From NCBI RefSeq assembly GCF_002151125.1, contig NZ_MDJZ01000011.1:62001-126000 (forward strand): a DNA stretch of 64,000 nucleotides, given 5' to 3'. The translations under genes and the position numbers were made by a program. The stretch is from Clavibacter michiganensis (GTDB lineage Bacteria > Actinomycetota > Actinomycetes > Actinomycetales > Microbacteriaceae). Positions 28,172-36,822 of the stretch are shown here, piece by piece. How positions within the stretch are numbered: position 1 is the first letter of the stretch; each line of letters starts with the position of its first letter. Below the pieces are notes generated by a model that saw only the letters and a program-made list of their open reading frames with translations, was not told the DNA's origin and did no database searches.

Positions 28172-29947
28172 CTACATCGTGGGGATATGGGGCCGCAGGT
28201 GCTCGCGTAGCGCGGGATCGACCACGTGGACGAAGGTCCCGCGGATGCCCCGCGTCATGAGCACGGCGTAGATGTTGCTGATGAGCAGCCGCAGGTCGTC
28301 GTCGGAGAAGGTGATGCCGAGCGTCGGGTTGTTCTCCTGGCCCTTCTTGTCGAAGTAGGAGTCCCGATCCATGACCAGGCGGCCGCCCTCGAGGTCGTAC
28401 CGGAGATCCGGCCCGATGATCACGCCCGCGTAGTTCAGGTCGTACCCCTGCACCGTGTGGATCGAGCCCACCTCATCCAGCGCGTTCGTCGACGCGATCC
28501 AGTCGCGCTGCGTGCTGTTCCACTTCGCGCGGTAGTCGCCGATCCGGATGTCGAACGCACTGGGATCCTTCTTCGACACCCACTCCCATGCGTACCCCGC
28601 CACCATGCGCGCGAGCCCGTGCTCCCGGTCGCGGCCGCGGATGGCCGCGTGCATGTCGCCCGCATCGTCGAACATCCGGAACTCGTAATCGCCGAGAGCG
28701 TCGGCGGTCAGCGGTCTCTCCTGATGCGAGCTCGGCGTCGCACCGAGGATGCGCCTGATGTGTCCGATGTAGTCCGTCCCCGCCCTCACGCGCATCTGCG
28801 ACATGAGCGGCTGCCAGCGGCGATGGCGTCGTGCCTCTGCGATGACACCGTCGATGGTGGCCGCGTCGAGATCGGCGGGTCGTACGCTCTGCGCGGGGTC
28901 GATCATGAGGATCTGATGCGTGCTCTTCGCGCGGATCCAGTCCAGCTGCGTCCTCCGCTTGTCGTCTTCCCCGAAGAGGGCGACGGTGATGTCCTCGAAC
29001 TTGCGGTTCAGCGGCCCGGAGGCCTGGTTCGCCCGGCGGTTCAGGCGATGCGCCTCGTCGACGACGAGGAGGTCGAAGCTGCCTGCGCTCTCGCCGACCT
29101 GGAAGGGCGTCAGCACCTGCACCCCCTGCAGGCCGGGCGTCCGCGTGAACACCTTCTTCACGCTCTCCCGCAAGGACTGCTGGGGGATGACGAATCCCGT
29201 GCGCATCCTCTGAAGCGCTTCGCGATTCTCGCCGAGGAAGAAGTCAGCGAACACGGAGTCGCTGTCGAGCGCGTCGTCGACCGGGAGCCGCCCGATGTCG
29301 GCGATCAGCTTGAGCAGGTAGATCCCCAGCACGGTCTTGCCGGTGCCGGGTTCGCCCTGGATCACCGTCGAGCTCTGGACCCCCGTCTGCCGGTCGGACA
29401 CCAGCCCCTCGAGCACCTGCTCCAGGGCGACCTCCTGGTCGCGGGAGAGCGCCTTGAACGGGGACAGCTTGAAGAGGTCGCCATTCTCGATCTCTGCGAT
29501 GGAACGCTGGAAGAGCCCCTCGCTTCGCAGCTCCTCGAAGACCCGCTCGAACTCCGCGGTGTAGGTGACGCGGTCGTAGTAGTCCGCGTTCGTGATCCCG
29601 ATGTTGCGATTCAGGATGGTGTAGACGCCGTCTCCGGAGAAGAGGTTGATGAGCCTCGACTCGAAGTCCAGGCACACGGACTTGTTGAAGTTCTCGCCGA
29701 CGATCACCCGGGCGGTCGCCAGATGTCCGCGTGCGTCGGATTTGAGGTGCTGGGCGAGGCGTGCGGCAGCCCGCAGCGACTCTCCCACGTAGAGGTCGTC
29801 TGGCGCGCGAGCCCTCGCCTGCTTCCCCGCGGGTGGACCGTCGAGTACGTAGACCACCGGCCAGTTCGAGTTGCGCGGATGCTCCGCTCCCCACCGGGTG
29901 ACCGCGTCGCTGGATAGGGCGACGCGACGGACGTCAAAGTGCGTCAT
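28172..29947 (-). CDS. GIY-YIG/DUF2075 fusion: nuclease-like domain plus superfamily 1-like helicase
   Basis: 591 residues. The N-terminus (about 30-110) is GIY-YIG-like: VVYVLDG, then DDLYVGESLRAAARLAQHL, and a conserved E in the ESRLINLF helix. From about 165 on is a DUF2075 ATPase: Walker A GEPGTGKT, Walker B LLVVDEAHR, then a sensor SQMRVRAGTDYIGHI and the C-terminal HTVQGYDLNYAGVIIG and NIYAVLMTRGIRGTFVHV blocks. DUF2075 is related to Schlafen-type helicases. The gene overlaps the MazG-like gene by 14 bases, so the two are one operon. Base composition looks lower in G+C than the neighbours, suggesting transfer. A defence role is inference. Confidence 0.87.
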   Translation of the reverse strand: MTHFDVRRVALSSDAVTRWGAEHPRNSNWPVVYVLDGPPAGKQARARAPDDLYVGESLRAAARLAQHLKSDARGHLATARVIVGENFNKSVCLDFESRLINLFSGDGVYTILNRNIGITNADYYDRVTYTAEFERVFEELRSEGLFQRSIAEIENGDLFKLSPFKALSRDQEVALEQVLEGLVSDRQTGVQSSTVIQGEPGTGKTVLGIYLLKLIADIGRLPVDDALDSDSVFADFFLGENREALQRMRTGFVIPQQSLRESVKKVFTRTPGLQGVQVLTPFQVGESAGSFDLLVVDEAHRLNRRANQASGPLNRKFEDITVALFGEDDKRRTQLDWIRAKSTHQILMIDPAQSVRPADLDAATIDGVIAEARRHRRWQPLMSQMRVRAGTDYIGHIRRILGATPSSHQERPLTADALGDYEFRMFDDAGDMHAAIRGRDREHGLARMVAGYAWEWVSKKDPSAFDIRIGDYRAKWNSTQRDWIASTNALDEVGSIHTVQGYDLNYAGVIIGPDLRYDLEGGRLVMDRDSYFDKKGQENNPTLGITFSDDDLRLLISNIYAVLMTRGIRGTFVHVVDPALREHLRPHIPTM

Positions 29948-30254
29948 ACCGGGTGCTGCGTCCGCGGGCCTTGTCGGCGGGGTACTTGGCCCGCGTGAGG
30001 ATCAGCTTCTCCCGCACGATCTCATCGGGATCGAGGTCCAACCGGTCGGCGAGGAGCAGGCAGTAGGTGAGGACGTCGGCCAGCTCGGCCTTCACCTGGG
30101 CGGGGTCGCCGTCGGCATCCCACTGGTAGCACTCGAGCAGTTCGCCCGCCTCGATCACGATGCTCTTCGCGAGGTTCTCCGGCGTGTGGAACTGCGCCCA
30201 ATCGCGCTCCGCGACGAACGCCGCGAGCTCCTCGCGCACGTCTCGGCTGGCCAT
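29934..30254 (-). CDS. MazG-like nucleotide pyrophosphohydrolase
   Basis: 106 residues of the all-alpha NTP pyrophosphatase superfamily. The Mg-binding pattern is present: E-A-G-E-L-L-E in helix 2 and E-L-A-D-V-L-T-Y in helix 3. A short basic tail ends in GRSTRYDAL. It would hydrolyse a (d)NTP to (d)NMP and pyrophosphate; the nucleotide is not predictable. TACCGT six bases before the ATG (30261-30266, minus strand) indicates leaderless transcription. It is the first gene of the operon with the GIY-YIG/DUF2075 protein, overlapping by 14 bases. Confidence 0.9.
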   Translation of the reverse strand: MASRDVREELAAFVAERDWAQFHTPENLAKSIVIEAGELLECYQWDADGDPAQVKAELADVLTYCLLLADRLDLDPDEIVREKLILTRAKYPADKARGRSTRYDAL

Positions 30255-30361
30255 GCGGTCACGGTAGCAGGCGGCCCCAGGCCCGAGATGGGGGCACCCG
30301 CGTCTCCATGAGCGCGCATGGGCATCCGTATCGTCGGGATCACCGAGACGAGGGAGTCCAC

Positions 30362-31474
30362 ATGGAATTCGCCGAACGCCTGGCCGCCCTGGCCCTGAAG
30401 GTCCGCAACCAGCGCGAGGCCATCCAGACGGAGGAGGCGACGAAGAACGCGTTCATCATGCCGTTCATCTCGACGATCCTCGGATACGACGTCTTCAACC
30501 CGCTCGAGGTGGTCCCCGAGTTCACGGCGGACCTCGGCCTCAAGAAGGGCGAGAAGATCGACTACGCGATCATGCGCGACGGCGAGGTGCAGATCCTCAT
30601 CGAGTGCAAGAAGTCGACGGAGCCGCTCAAGATCGAGCACGCGTCGCAGCTCTTCCGCTACTTCGCCGTGACGAACGCGCGCATCGCGGTGCTCACGAAC
30701 GGCGAGGTCTACCACTTCTACACGGACCTCGACGCGCCGAACCGCATGGACGAGAAGCCGTTCCTCGTGCTGGATCTCGCGGACATCGACGAGACCCTGC
30801 TGCCCGAGCTGATGAAGCTCACCAAGGACGTGTTCGACCTCGACTCGATCATCAGCGCGGCGGGGGAGCTCAAGTACGTCGGCGCGCTGAAGCGCGCGAT
30901 CGCGGCGGAGTTCCGTGAGCCGACCCCGGAGTGGGTGAAGCTGCTCACCCGCCGCGTCTACGACGGCATGTTCACCGAGAAGGTGCGCGACCAGTTCACG
31001 ACGCTCGTCGGCAAGGCGTCGAAGCAGTACCTGAACGAGCAGGTCAACGACCGGCTGAAGACTGCGCTCGGCGCGCCCGCCTTTCCCTCGGCGCCGACCA
31101 CCCCGTCCGCCGACGCGATCACCAGCGAGGAGATCGTGGAGGCCGACCTCGACCGTGACACCGAGATCGAGACGACGCTCGAGGAGCTCGAGGGCTATCA
31201 GATCGTCAAGGCCATCGCCTGCAGCGAGGTGAAGCCGCAGCGCGTGGTGCACCGCGATGCGAAGTCCTACCTCGCGATCCTCCTCGACGACAACAACCGC
31301 AAGCCCATCGCCCGCCTCCACTTCAACGGCAAGAAGCAGAAGTACCTGGGGCTCTTCGACGCGCACAAGGTCGAGACGCGGCACCCGATCGGATCGCTCG
31401 ACGAGATCTACGCGCACGCCGACGCGATCAGGGAGGCCATCCGCGTTCACGCGGGTGAGCCGGTCGGCGCCTAG
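30362..31474 (+). CDS. Type I restriction HsdR N-terminal-like nuclease domain protein
   Basis: 370 residues. Residues about 20-150 match the HSDR_N domain: QTEEATKNAFIMPFISTILGYDVFNP, then the PD-(D/E)xK signature as EKIDYAIM...QILIECKK (Asp, Glu-x-Lys). The C-terminal half has a charged linker and a small domain (KSYLAILLDDNNRKPIARLHFN) that looks like a binding module. No helicase, specificity or methylase genes accompany it, so it is not a standard type I system. GGGAG precedes the ATG. It is divergent from the MazG-like gene. Confidence 0.87.
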   Translation: MEFAERLAALALKVRNQREAIQTEEATKNAFIMPFISTILGYDVFNPLEVVPEFTADLGLKKGEKIDYAIMRDGEVQILIECKKSTEPLKIEHASQLFRYFAVTNARIAVLTNGEVYHFYTDLDAPNRMDEKPFLVLDLADIDETLLPELMKLTKDVFDLDSIISAAGELKYVGALKRAIAAEFREPTPEWVKLLTRRVYDGMFTEKVRDQFTTLVGKASKQYLNEQVNDRLKTALGAPAFPSAPTTPSADAITSEEIVEADLDRDTEIETTLEELEGYQIVKAIACSEVKPQRVVHRDAKSYLAILLDDNNRKPIARLHFNGKKQKYLGLFDAHKVETRHPIGSLDEIYAHADAIREAIRVHAGEPVGA

Positions 31475-31550
31475 GCGAACGCCGGGCTGCCGGGAGAGCG
31501 CGCCGCGGGCGACAGCGGCGACAGTAGGCGGAGGTCGGCGGAGCGGAGGG

Positions 31551-31622
31551 TGCCCCTGGAGGGACTCGAACCCCCAACCCTTTCCTTAGGACGGAACTGC
31601 TCTTCCATTGAGCTACAGAGGC
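31551..31622 (-). tRNA. tRNA-Arg (anticodon CCT)
   Basis: A 72-base cloverleaf on the minus strand: acceptor GCCTCTG/CAGGGGC, D-stem GCTC/GAGC, anticodon loop GTCCTAA with CCT (reads AGG), and T-loop TTCGAGT. The first anticodon-stem pair is G-A. Its 3' end faces the accessory stretch at 25.7-31.5 kb, the side where integrases usually attach. TACCAT at about 31633-31638 is the -10 candidate. Confidence 0.95.
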
Positions 31623-31775
31623 TGACCGGCCCATGGTAGCGGAGGGGAGCCCGGCCGGCCGAGGCCCGATCGCGCGGAGCCGCGGGCCGAGACGGGATCG
31701 GCGCGCCCCCGCAGATCCGGCCCCGCGCCGCCCCGCCTGCCGGTTTCCCCACCCGACGCGTCGTACTGTTGCCGG

Positions 31776-34700
31776 GTGTGGCGTGCCAATGAACGATCCG
31801 ACGACGACGACGACCTGCTCTCCGGGTTCGCCGCCGAGCCTCTTGAGGACCCCCACGTGAATGCTTCCCACAACAGCACCAGCCCCCACGACCTCCGGGT
31901 CGGCGACGTGCACCTGGGGAGCGGCAACGTGGCCGAGCCCCGCTGGCGCGAGTGGCGCGAGCAGCTGGCCGGCATCGGCGGCACCTCGCCCCTCCTCCAC
32001 TTCGTGGACGCGCCGGGCTCGCGCATCGAGCTGAGCACCACGCACCCGGGCGGCCTCGCGCAGTTCATCACGGGCAAGACGACGCTGCTGTCGTCCCTGA
32101 TCCGCGACGACCTCGCCCTCCGCAGCGCCCGCAAGGCCGCGAACCGCATCACGCAGAAGGGCATCGAGCTGGTCTCGGCCCGGGGCATCGAGTCGATCCA
32201 CCTGGCCATCGGCCTCGCGGAGTGGCGCTTCGCCGACGAGCAGTTCCGTGCCCCGGTGCTGCTGCGCCCGCTCGCGATCCGCCGCCACGGCAGCGACTAC
32301 GAGGTGCGCCTCAAGGGCCAGCCGTTCCTCAACCCGGCGCTCGCGCGCGCGCTCGAGGAGCAGTTCCAGATCACGCTCGACGCCGACTCCTTCGTCGCGC
32401 TCGCCGTGCAAAACGGCGCGTTCAAGCCGCAGCCCGTCATCGACCGCCTCCGCGGCCTGACATCGCACCTGCCCGCGTTCTCCGTGCAGCCGCGCCTCGT
32501 CGTCTCCTCGTTCGCCGAGGTCGGCCGGGCGCTCGCCGAGGACGCGGAGGACCTCGAGCACCTCGTCATCGACGCCATCGCCGGCAACCCGACGGCCAAG
32601 TGGGGCGTGGGCGAGGCGTACGCGCCCGTTGATCCGATACCGCAGGACCAGCGCCCGCCCGTCACCGACACCCTGCTGCTCGACGCGGATCCCGAGCAGG
32701 AGTACGTGATCGCGCAGATCAACGCGGGCAACTCGCTCGTGGTGACGACGCTCCCGGGCACCGGCGGCACGCAGACCATCGTCAACTCCATCGGCTGCCT
32801 CGTCGCGCAGAACAAGCGCGTGCTGGTCGTGAGCCCGCGCGCGTCCTCGCTCAAGGGCATCGGGCAGCGCCTCGCCGACGTCGGCCTGCCCGGCCTCGCC
32901 GTCGCGCCGAAGTCGCTGAAGCGCGACGTGGTGCAGTCCATCGTCCGCAACGAGAAGGCGGCTCCCGCGCAGACCGCCGAGGTCGACGACGCGCTCGTGC
33001 GCCTGCGCCACGTGCTGCTCGACTACCGCTTCGCGCTCGGCCGTCCCGACAGGGACCTCGGCGTCTCCGTGCTGGATGCGCTCGGCGAGCTGTCCCGCCT
33101 CGCCCTCCTGCCGGATCCGCCGGCCACCACCGCGCGCCTCACCCGCGACGCCGTCGTCTCCATCGCGCACGACCGCGCGAGCGCCGCCGCCTCCCTCGTC
33201 AAGGCCGCGAGCCTCGGCGAGTTCCGCTACGGACCCGGCGACTCTCCCTGGTACGGCGCGAACTTCCCCACGAGCGCCGCTGCGACGCACGCGCACGACC
33301 TCGCGAAGTCGCTGTCCGCCGAGGGCCTGCCGCGCCTCCTCGAGCGCGCCGATGAGCTCGTCGGCCAGACGCGCATGCGGGCCTACAGGTCGATCGACGA
33401 GCTCGGCGTGTACCTGCGCCTCCTCCTCGACGTGCGGGAGACGCTCGACAAGTTCCAGCCCGTGGTCTTCGACCGGTCGCTCAGCGAGATCATCGCGGCC
33501 ACCGGATCCCGTCGCGACGCCCCCGAGATGACGAGCATCACACGCCGTCGCCTCCGCAAGCTCGCGCGCGAGTACGTGCGCCCCGGCGTCCACATCTCCG
33601 ACATGCACGAGAGCCTCAAGGCCATCCAGAAGCAGCGGATTCTGTGGCAGCGCTACGTCGCGGTCGGCTCCACCCCCGAGGTCCCGCGCGGCATCTCCGA
33701 CGTGCACGTGCGCTACCAGGAGGTCGCGGCCGACCTCAAGGTGCTCGACGAGCCGCTGAGCATGCTCACCCGCCCCACCCCGCTCGGCGAGCTCCCCGTC
33801 GACGAGCTGCGCGAGAAGGTCGCCCAGCTCGCCGAGGACAGCGAGGTGCTCCAGAACCTGCAGGAGCGCACCTCCCTGCTGGCGGAGCTCCGCCGCCTCG
33901 ACCTGGATCCGCTGCTCCGCGACCTCTCCGACCGGCACGTGCCTCAGGAGTCCGTGGCCGCCGAGCTCGAGCTCGCGTGGTGGCAGTCGGTGCTCGAGCA
34001 GATGCTCGCGGGCGACAAGGCGCTCCTCAACGCGAACACGAGCGTGCTCGACCGGCTCGAGTCCGACTTCCGCCTCGTGGACGAGGCGCACGCCACCGCC
34101 AGCGCGGGCCTGCTCGCCTGGCAGCTCGCGGAGACGTGGAAGATCGGCGTGGTCGACTGGCCCGAGGAGGCGCACCACCTGCGCCAGCTGCTCGGCGGAT
34201 CCGCCCCCGTCGACGCCGCGGCCCTCCACCACTCCGCACCCCACCTCTCGCGCACGATCGCGCCGGTGTGGCTGGCGTCGCCGTACGAGGTGCCCGCGAT
34301 CACCGACGAGATGCCGTTCGACGCCGTGTTCCTCGTGGATGCCGGCGCGATGACGCTCGCGGAGGCGCTCGGCGGCATCCGGCGCGGCAAGCAGACGGTC
34401 GTGTTCGGGGATCCCGTCACGCAGACGCCGTCGCCGTTCACCATCGCGGTCGTGCCGCAGCCCGAGCGCTCGACGCCGCAGCTCGCGGACGACGACTCCA
34501 CGCTCGAGGAGCGCCACGCGGACTCCGCGCTCGCGCGCCTCGGCGAGCTGCTGCCCACCCTCTCCCTCACGCGCAGCTACCGCGCGGGCGGCGAGGACCT
34601 GGCCGAGCTCGTCAACCGGCGCTTCTACGGCGGCCGCATCCAGTCCCTCCCGTGGGCGGGCACCTTCCTCGGCCACGGCAGCCTGTCGCTCGACTTCGTC

Positions 34701-35582
34701 GCCGACGGCCACGGCATGCCCGACGAGGACACCGGCGCGGTCGAGAGCGTCGACGCCGAGGTGATCCGCGTGGTGGAGCTGGTCCTCGACCACGCGAGCC
34801 ACCGCCCGCGCGAGTCCCTCATGGTCATCACCGCGAGCGCCCGGCACGCCGTGCGCGTGCAGCAGGCCGTGCTCCACGCGGCGGCCAAGCGCAGCGACGT
34901 CACCGAGTTCTTCATCGGCGACCGCGCCGAGCCGTTCATGGTCGCGACGCTCGAGCAGTGCGTGGCGCAGAGCCGCGACCGGGTGATCTTCTCGGTCGGC
35001 TACGGCCGCACCCCGCACGGCCGCGTGCTGTCGAACTTCGGCGCCCTCGCGGCGCCCGGTGGGGAGCGCCTGCTCGCCGTCGCGATGACGCGCGCCCGCC
35101 GCTCGATGGTGGTCGTCTCCTGCTTCCAGCCCTCGGACATCGACCAGGACCGGATGAAGCACGGCATCGTCGCGCTCGCGCAGATCCTCTCGGAGGCGGA
35201 GGCCCGCTTCAAGGAGGACCCGATCCCGGACGACGGCGACGCCATGCTCGTCGACCTGGCCCGCCGCCTCGAGGGCCTCGGCCTCGCGCCCGCGCTCGGG
35301 CACCGTGACAAGCTCGGCCTCGTCGCGTCCTACGGCGGCCGGGCCATCGCGATCGAGACGGATCCGGTGGTCAACCAGACGAGCCTCCGCGAGTCGCTGC
35401 GCCTGCGCCCCGAGATGCTGAAGCGCCTCGGCTGGCACTACCTCCGCGTGCACTCCTTCGAGCTGTTCGCGGATCCGGACGCCGTCGCCCGCCGCATCGC
35501 CACCGCGCTCGGCGCGATCTCGGACGCGCACCCCGTGACCGCGCCCGTGCAGGTCCAGGCCGGCGCGCACCGGGCCGAGTGA
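31776..35582 (+). CDS. Large superfamily 1 helicase-like protein with degenerate ATPase motifs
   Basis: 1268 residues. The layout is that of DUF4011/AAA_11-AAA_12 helicases, but the Walker A reads LPGTGGTQT (about 326-334), lacking the catalytic Lys, and the Walker B region reads VFLVDAGAM (about 855) instead of VDEASQ. Later blocks remain (SLTRSYRAGGEDLAELVNRRFY; LLAVAMTRARRSMVVVS). The C-terminus resembles the MTES_1575 Vsr-like nuclease domain (LGLVASYGGRAIAIETD, RLGWHYLRVHSFELFADPDAV), also altered at a catalytic Asp. GTG at 31776 is exactly six bases after TACTGT (leaderless); GTG 31857 is an alternative. It is probably not an active helicase. Confidence 0.85.
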   Translation: MWRANERSDDDDDLLSGFAAEPLEDPHVNASHNSTSPHDLRVGDVHLGSGNVAEPRWREWREQLAGIGGTSPLLHFVDAPGSRIELSTTHPGGLAQFITGKTTLLSSLIRDDLALRSARKAANRITQKGIELVSARGIESIHLAIGLAEWRFADEQFRAPVLLRPLAIRRHGSDYEVRLKGQPFLNPALARALEEQFQITLDADSFVALAVQNGAFKPQPVIDRLRGLTSHLPAFSVQPRLVVSSFAEVGRALAEDAEDLEHLVIDAIAGNPTAKWGVGEAYAPVDPIPQDQRPPVTDTLLLDADPEQEYVIAQINAGNSLVVTTLPGTGGTQTIVNSIGCLVAQNKRVLVVSPRASSLKGIGQRLADVGLPGLAVAPKSLKRDVVQSIVRNEKAAPAQTAEVDDALVRLRHVLLDYRFALGRPDRDLGVSVLDALGELSRLALLPDPPATTARLTRDAVVSIAHDRASAAASLVKAASLGEFRYGPGDSPWYGANFPTSAAATHAHDLAKSLSAEGLPRLLERADELVGQTRMRAYRSIDELGVYLRLLLDVRETLDKFQPVVFDRSLSEIIAATGSRRDAPEMTSITRRRLRKLAREYVRPGVHISDMHESLKAIQKQRILWQRYVAVGSTPEVPRGISDVHVRYQEVAADLKVLDEPLSMLTRPTPLGELPVDELREKVAQLAEDSEVLQNLQERTSLLAELRRLDLDPLLRDLSDRHVPQESVAAELELAWWQSVLEQMLAGDKALLNANTSVLDRLESDFRLVDEAHATASAGLLAWQLAETWKIGVVDWPEEAHHLRQLLGGSAPVDAAALHHSAPHLSRTIAPVWLASPYEVPAITDEMPFDAVFLVDAGAMTLAEALGGIRRGKQTVVFGDPVTQTPSPFTIAVVPQPERSTPQLADDDSTLEERHADSALARLGELLPTLSLTRSYRAGGEDLAELVNRRFYGGRIQSLPWAGTFLGHGSLSLDFVADGHGMPDEDTGAVESVDAEVIRVVELVLDHASHRPRESLMVITASARHAVRVQQAVLHAAAKRSDVTEFFIGDRAEPFMVATLEQCVAQSRDRVIFSVGYGRTPHGRVLSNFGALAAPGGERLLAVAMTRARRSMVVVSCFQPSDIDQDRMKHGIVALAQILSEAEARFKEDPIPDDGDAMLVDLARRLEGLGLAPALGHRDKLGLVASYGGRAIAIETDPVVNQTSLRESLRLRPEMLKRLGWHYLRVHSFELFADPDAVARRIATALGAISDAHPVTAPVQVQAGAHRAE

Positions 35583-35848
35583 TGCCCGAACGCGGCGCGG
35601 CGGACGGCGGCAGCGACGCGACGGACGCCCACGACGCCGCGCCCGCGGGGGAGCACCGCCCGGCCCGCCGGTCGCGTCGAGCGTCGACGGCGCCCGTCCC
35701 CGGATCCGACCCCACCCCGCAGGCGGCCGCGCGCGTCCCCGCGGTGCCCGCCGCCGAGGACGCGCCGCAGGGCTGGGGTGACGCGCCCGCCGCCTCGGAC
35801 GCGAACGACGACCGCCTCCGGCTCGACCGCCCGCCCCACTGGGGCTGA
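35582..35848 (+). CDS. Small disordered protein coupled to the helicase-like gene
   Basis: 88 residues, Ala/Asp/Pro/Arg rich, with no predicted fold. It ends in the distinctive NDDRLRLDRPPHWG. Its ATG overlaps the preceding stop by one base (TGATG), so it is translated by coupling with the large helicase-like gene. No family is recognised. The overlap makes it a candidate partner of the large protein. Confidence 0.7.
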   Translation: MPERGAADGGSDATDAHDAAPAGEHRPARRSRRASTAPVPGSDPTPQAAARVPAVPAAEDAPQGWGDAPAASDANDDRLRLDRPPHWG

Positions 35849-35897
35849 CGGGTCGACGCCGGAGGCGGTCGGGTCGTGCGGTGACGCGTGTCGCGGC

Positions 35898-36380
35898 CTA
35901 GGCGGGCTTCCCCGGCTCGGCCACGTGCTGGCCGCTGGACGACGGGATCGTGTGCGCCCCCTCGGGTGACGCCTTCCCGGCGAGCAGGTCGCGGATCTCG
36001 ATGAGCAGCTCGGCCTCGGTCGGCGGCACGTCCTTCGGCGTCGCCTCCTCCTCGGCCTTCTGCTTCGCGAACGCCGCCTTCTTGAGGTGGTTCACCGGCA
36101 GCACGAGCGCGAAGTACACGACGGCCGCGACGATGAGGAAGTTGATCAGCGCCGCGAGCACGGCGCCGAACAGCAGCGTCGATGTCTCGCCGGACGCCGT
36201 CGGGATGTCGACCTTGAACGCGTCGTTCAGCGTGGACGCGTTGAACAAGGCCGCGATGAGCGGATTGAAGACCGAGGTGACGATGGCCGTCACGATCGCG
36301 GTGAACGCCGCGCCGATGACGACCGCGACCGCGAGGTCGATGACGTTGCCGCGGAGGATGAACTCCTTGAAGCCCTTCAC
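35898..36380 (-). CDS. mscL: Large-conductance mechanosensitive channel MscL
   Basis: 160 residues. The N-terminal amphipathic helix and first pore helix (MKGFKEFILRGNVIDLAVAVVIGAAFTAIVTAIV) are canonical. A periplasmic loop and a second membrane helix (ALINFLIVAAVVYFALVLPVNHL) follow, then a charged cytoplasmic bundle (PTEAELLIEIRDLLAGK). It opens on membrane tension to vent solutes in osmotic downshock. The tail is about 20 residues longer than E. coli MscL. The GTG start follows AGGAG. It is the last gene of the minus-strand trio with fmdB-like and folate-ligase genes. Confidence 0.97.
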   Translation of the reverse strand: MKGFKEFILRGNVIDLAVAVVIGAAFTAIVTAIVTSVFNPLIAALFNASTLNDAFKVDIPTASGETSTLLFGAVLAALINFLIVAAVVYFALVLPVNHLKKAAFAKQKAEEEATPKDVPPTEAELLIEIRDLLAGKASPEGAHTIPSSSGQHVAEPGKPA

Positions 36381-36408
36381 GGGTGCTCCTGTCGGACGGG
36401 CCGCCCGA

Positions 36409-36816
36409 TCAGGTGGACGGCGAGGACGAGCCGGAGCCCGAGGACGCGGGACCGGAGGGGGTGCTGGGGGTCACGGTACCGGAGCCCTGGCCGACGGTGC
36501 CGGAACCGGAGGACCCGGAGGAGTCCGACGATCCGGATGACGACGACCCGGAGTCGGACGACGAGGAGGACGACGGGTCGCCCGACTTCGCCGACGAGGA
36601 CGACCCGGACGACGACCGCGACCGCTTCGCCGCGTCCTCGGTGCGCGAGTCGTTGCGGTAGAAGCCGCTTCCGGTGAAGCTCACGCCGACCGCCGCGAAG
36701 AGCTTGCGGAGCTTGCCGCCGCAGACGGGGCACTCGGTGAGGGAGTCGTCGGTGAACGCCTGGACGATGTCGAAGGCGTTGCCGCACACCGTGCAGCGGT
36801 AGGAGTACGTGGGCAT
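36409..36816 (-). CDS. FmdB-type zinc-ribbon protein with Ser-rich tail
   Basis: 135 residues. The first 55 form an FmdB-like zinc ribbon: PTYSYRCTVCG and LTECPVCGG provide two CxxC pairs. The remaining 70 residues are a Ser/Gly low-complexity tail, typical of actinobacterial members. Such proteins are presumed regulatory; no specific role is established. It begins six bases after the folate-ligase stop and precedes mscL, all on one minus-strand unit. Confidence 0.9.
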   Translation of the reverse strand: MPTYSYRCTVCGNAFDIVQAFTDDSLTECPVCGGKLRKLFAAVGVSFTGSGFYRNDSRTEDAAKRSRSSSGSSSSAKSGDPSSSSSSDSGSSSSGSSDSSGSSGSGTVGQGSGTVTPSTPSGPASSGSGSSSPST

Positions 36817-36822
36817 GGGTCC

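Noticed and set aside
30362-31474. Complete type I restriction-modification system
   Set aside because: Only an HsdR-N-like nuclease is present; no motor domain, hsdM or hsdS in the window.
31551-31622. Integrated element with direct repeat of the tRNA-Arg end
   Set aside because: I searched by eye for a second copy of the T-arm/acceptor sequence in 24-31 kb and saw none, and no integrase gene is present.
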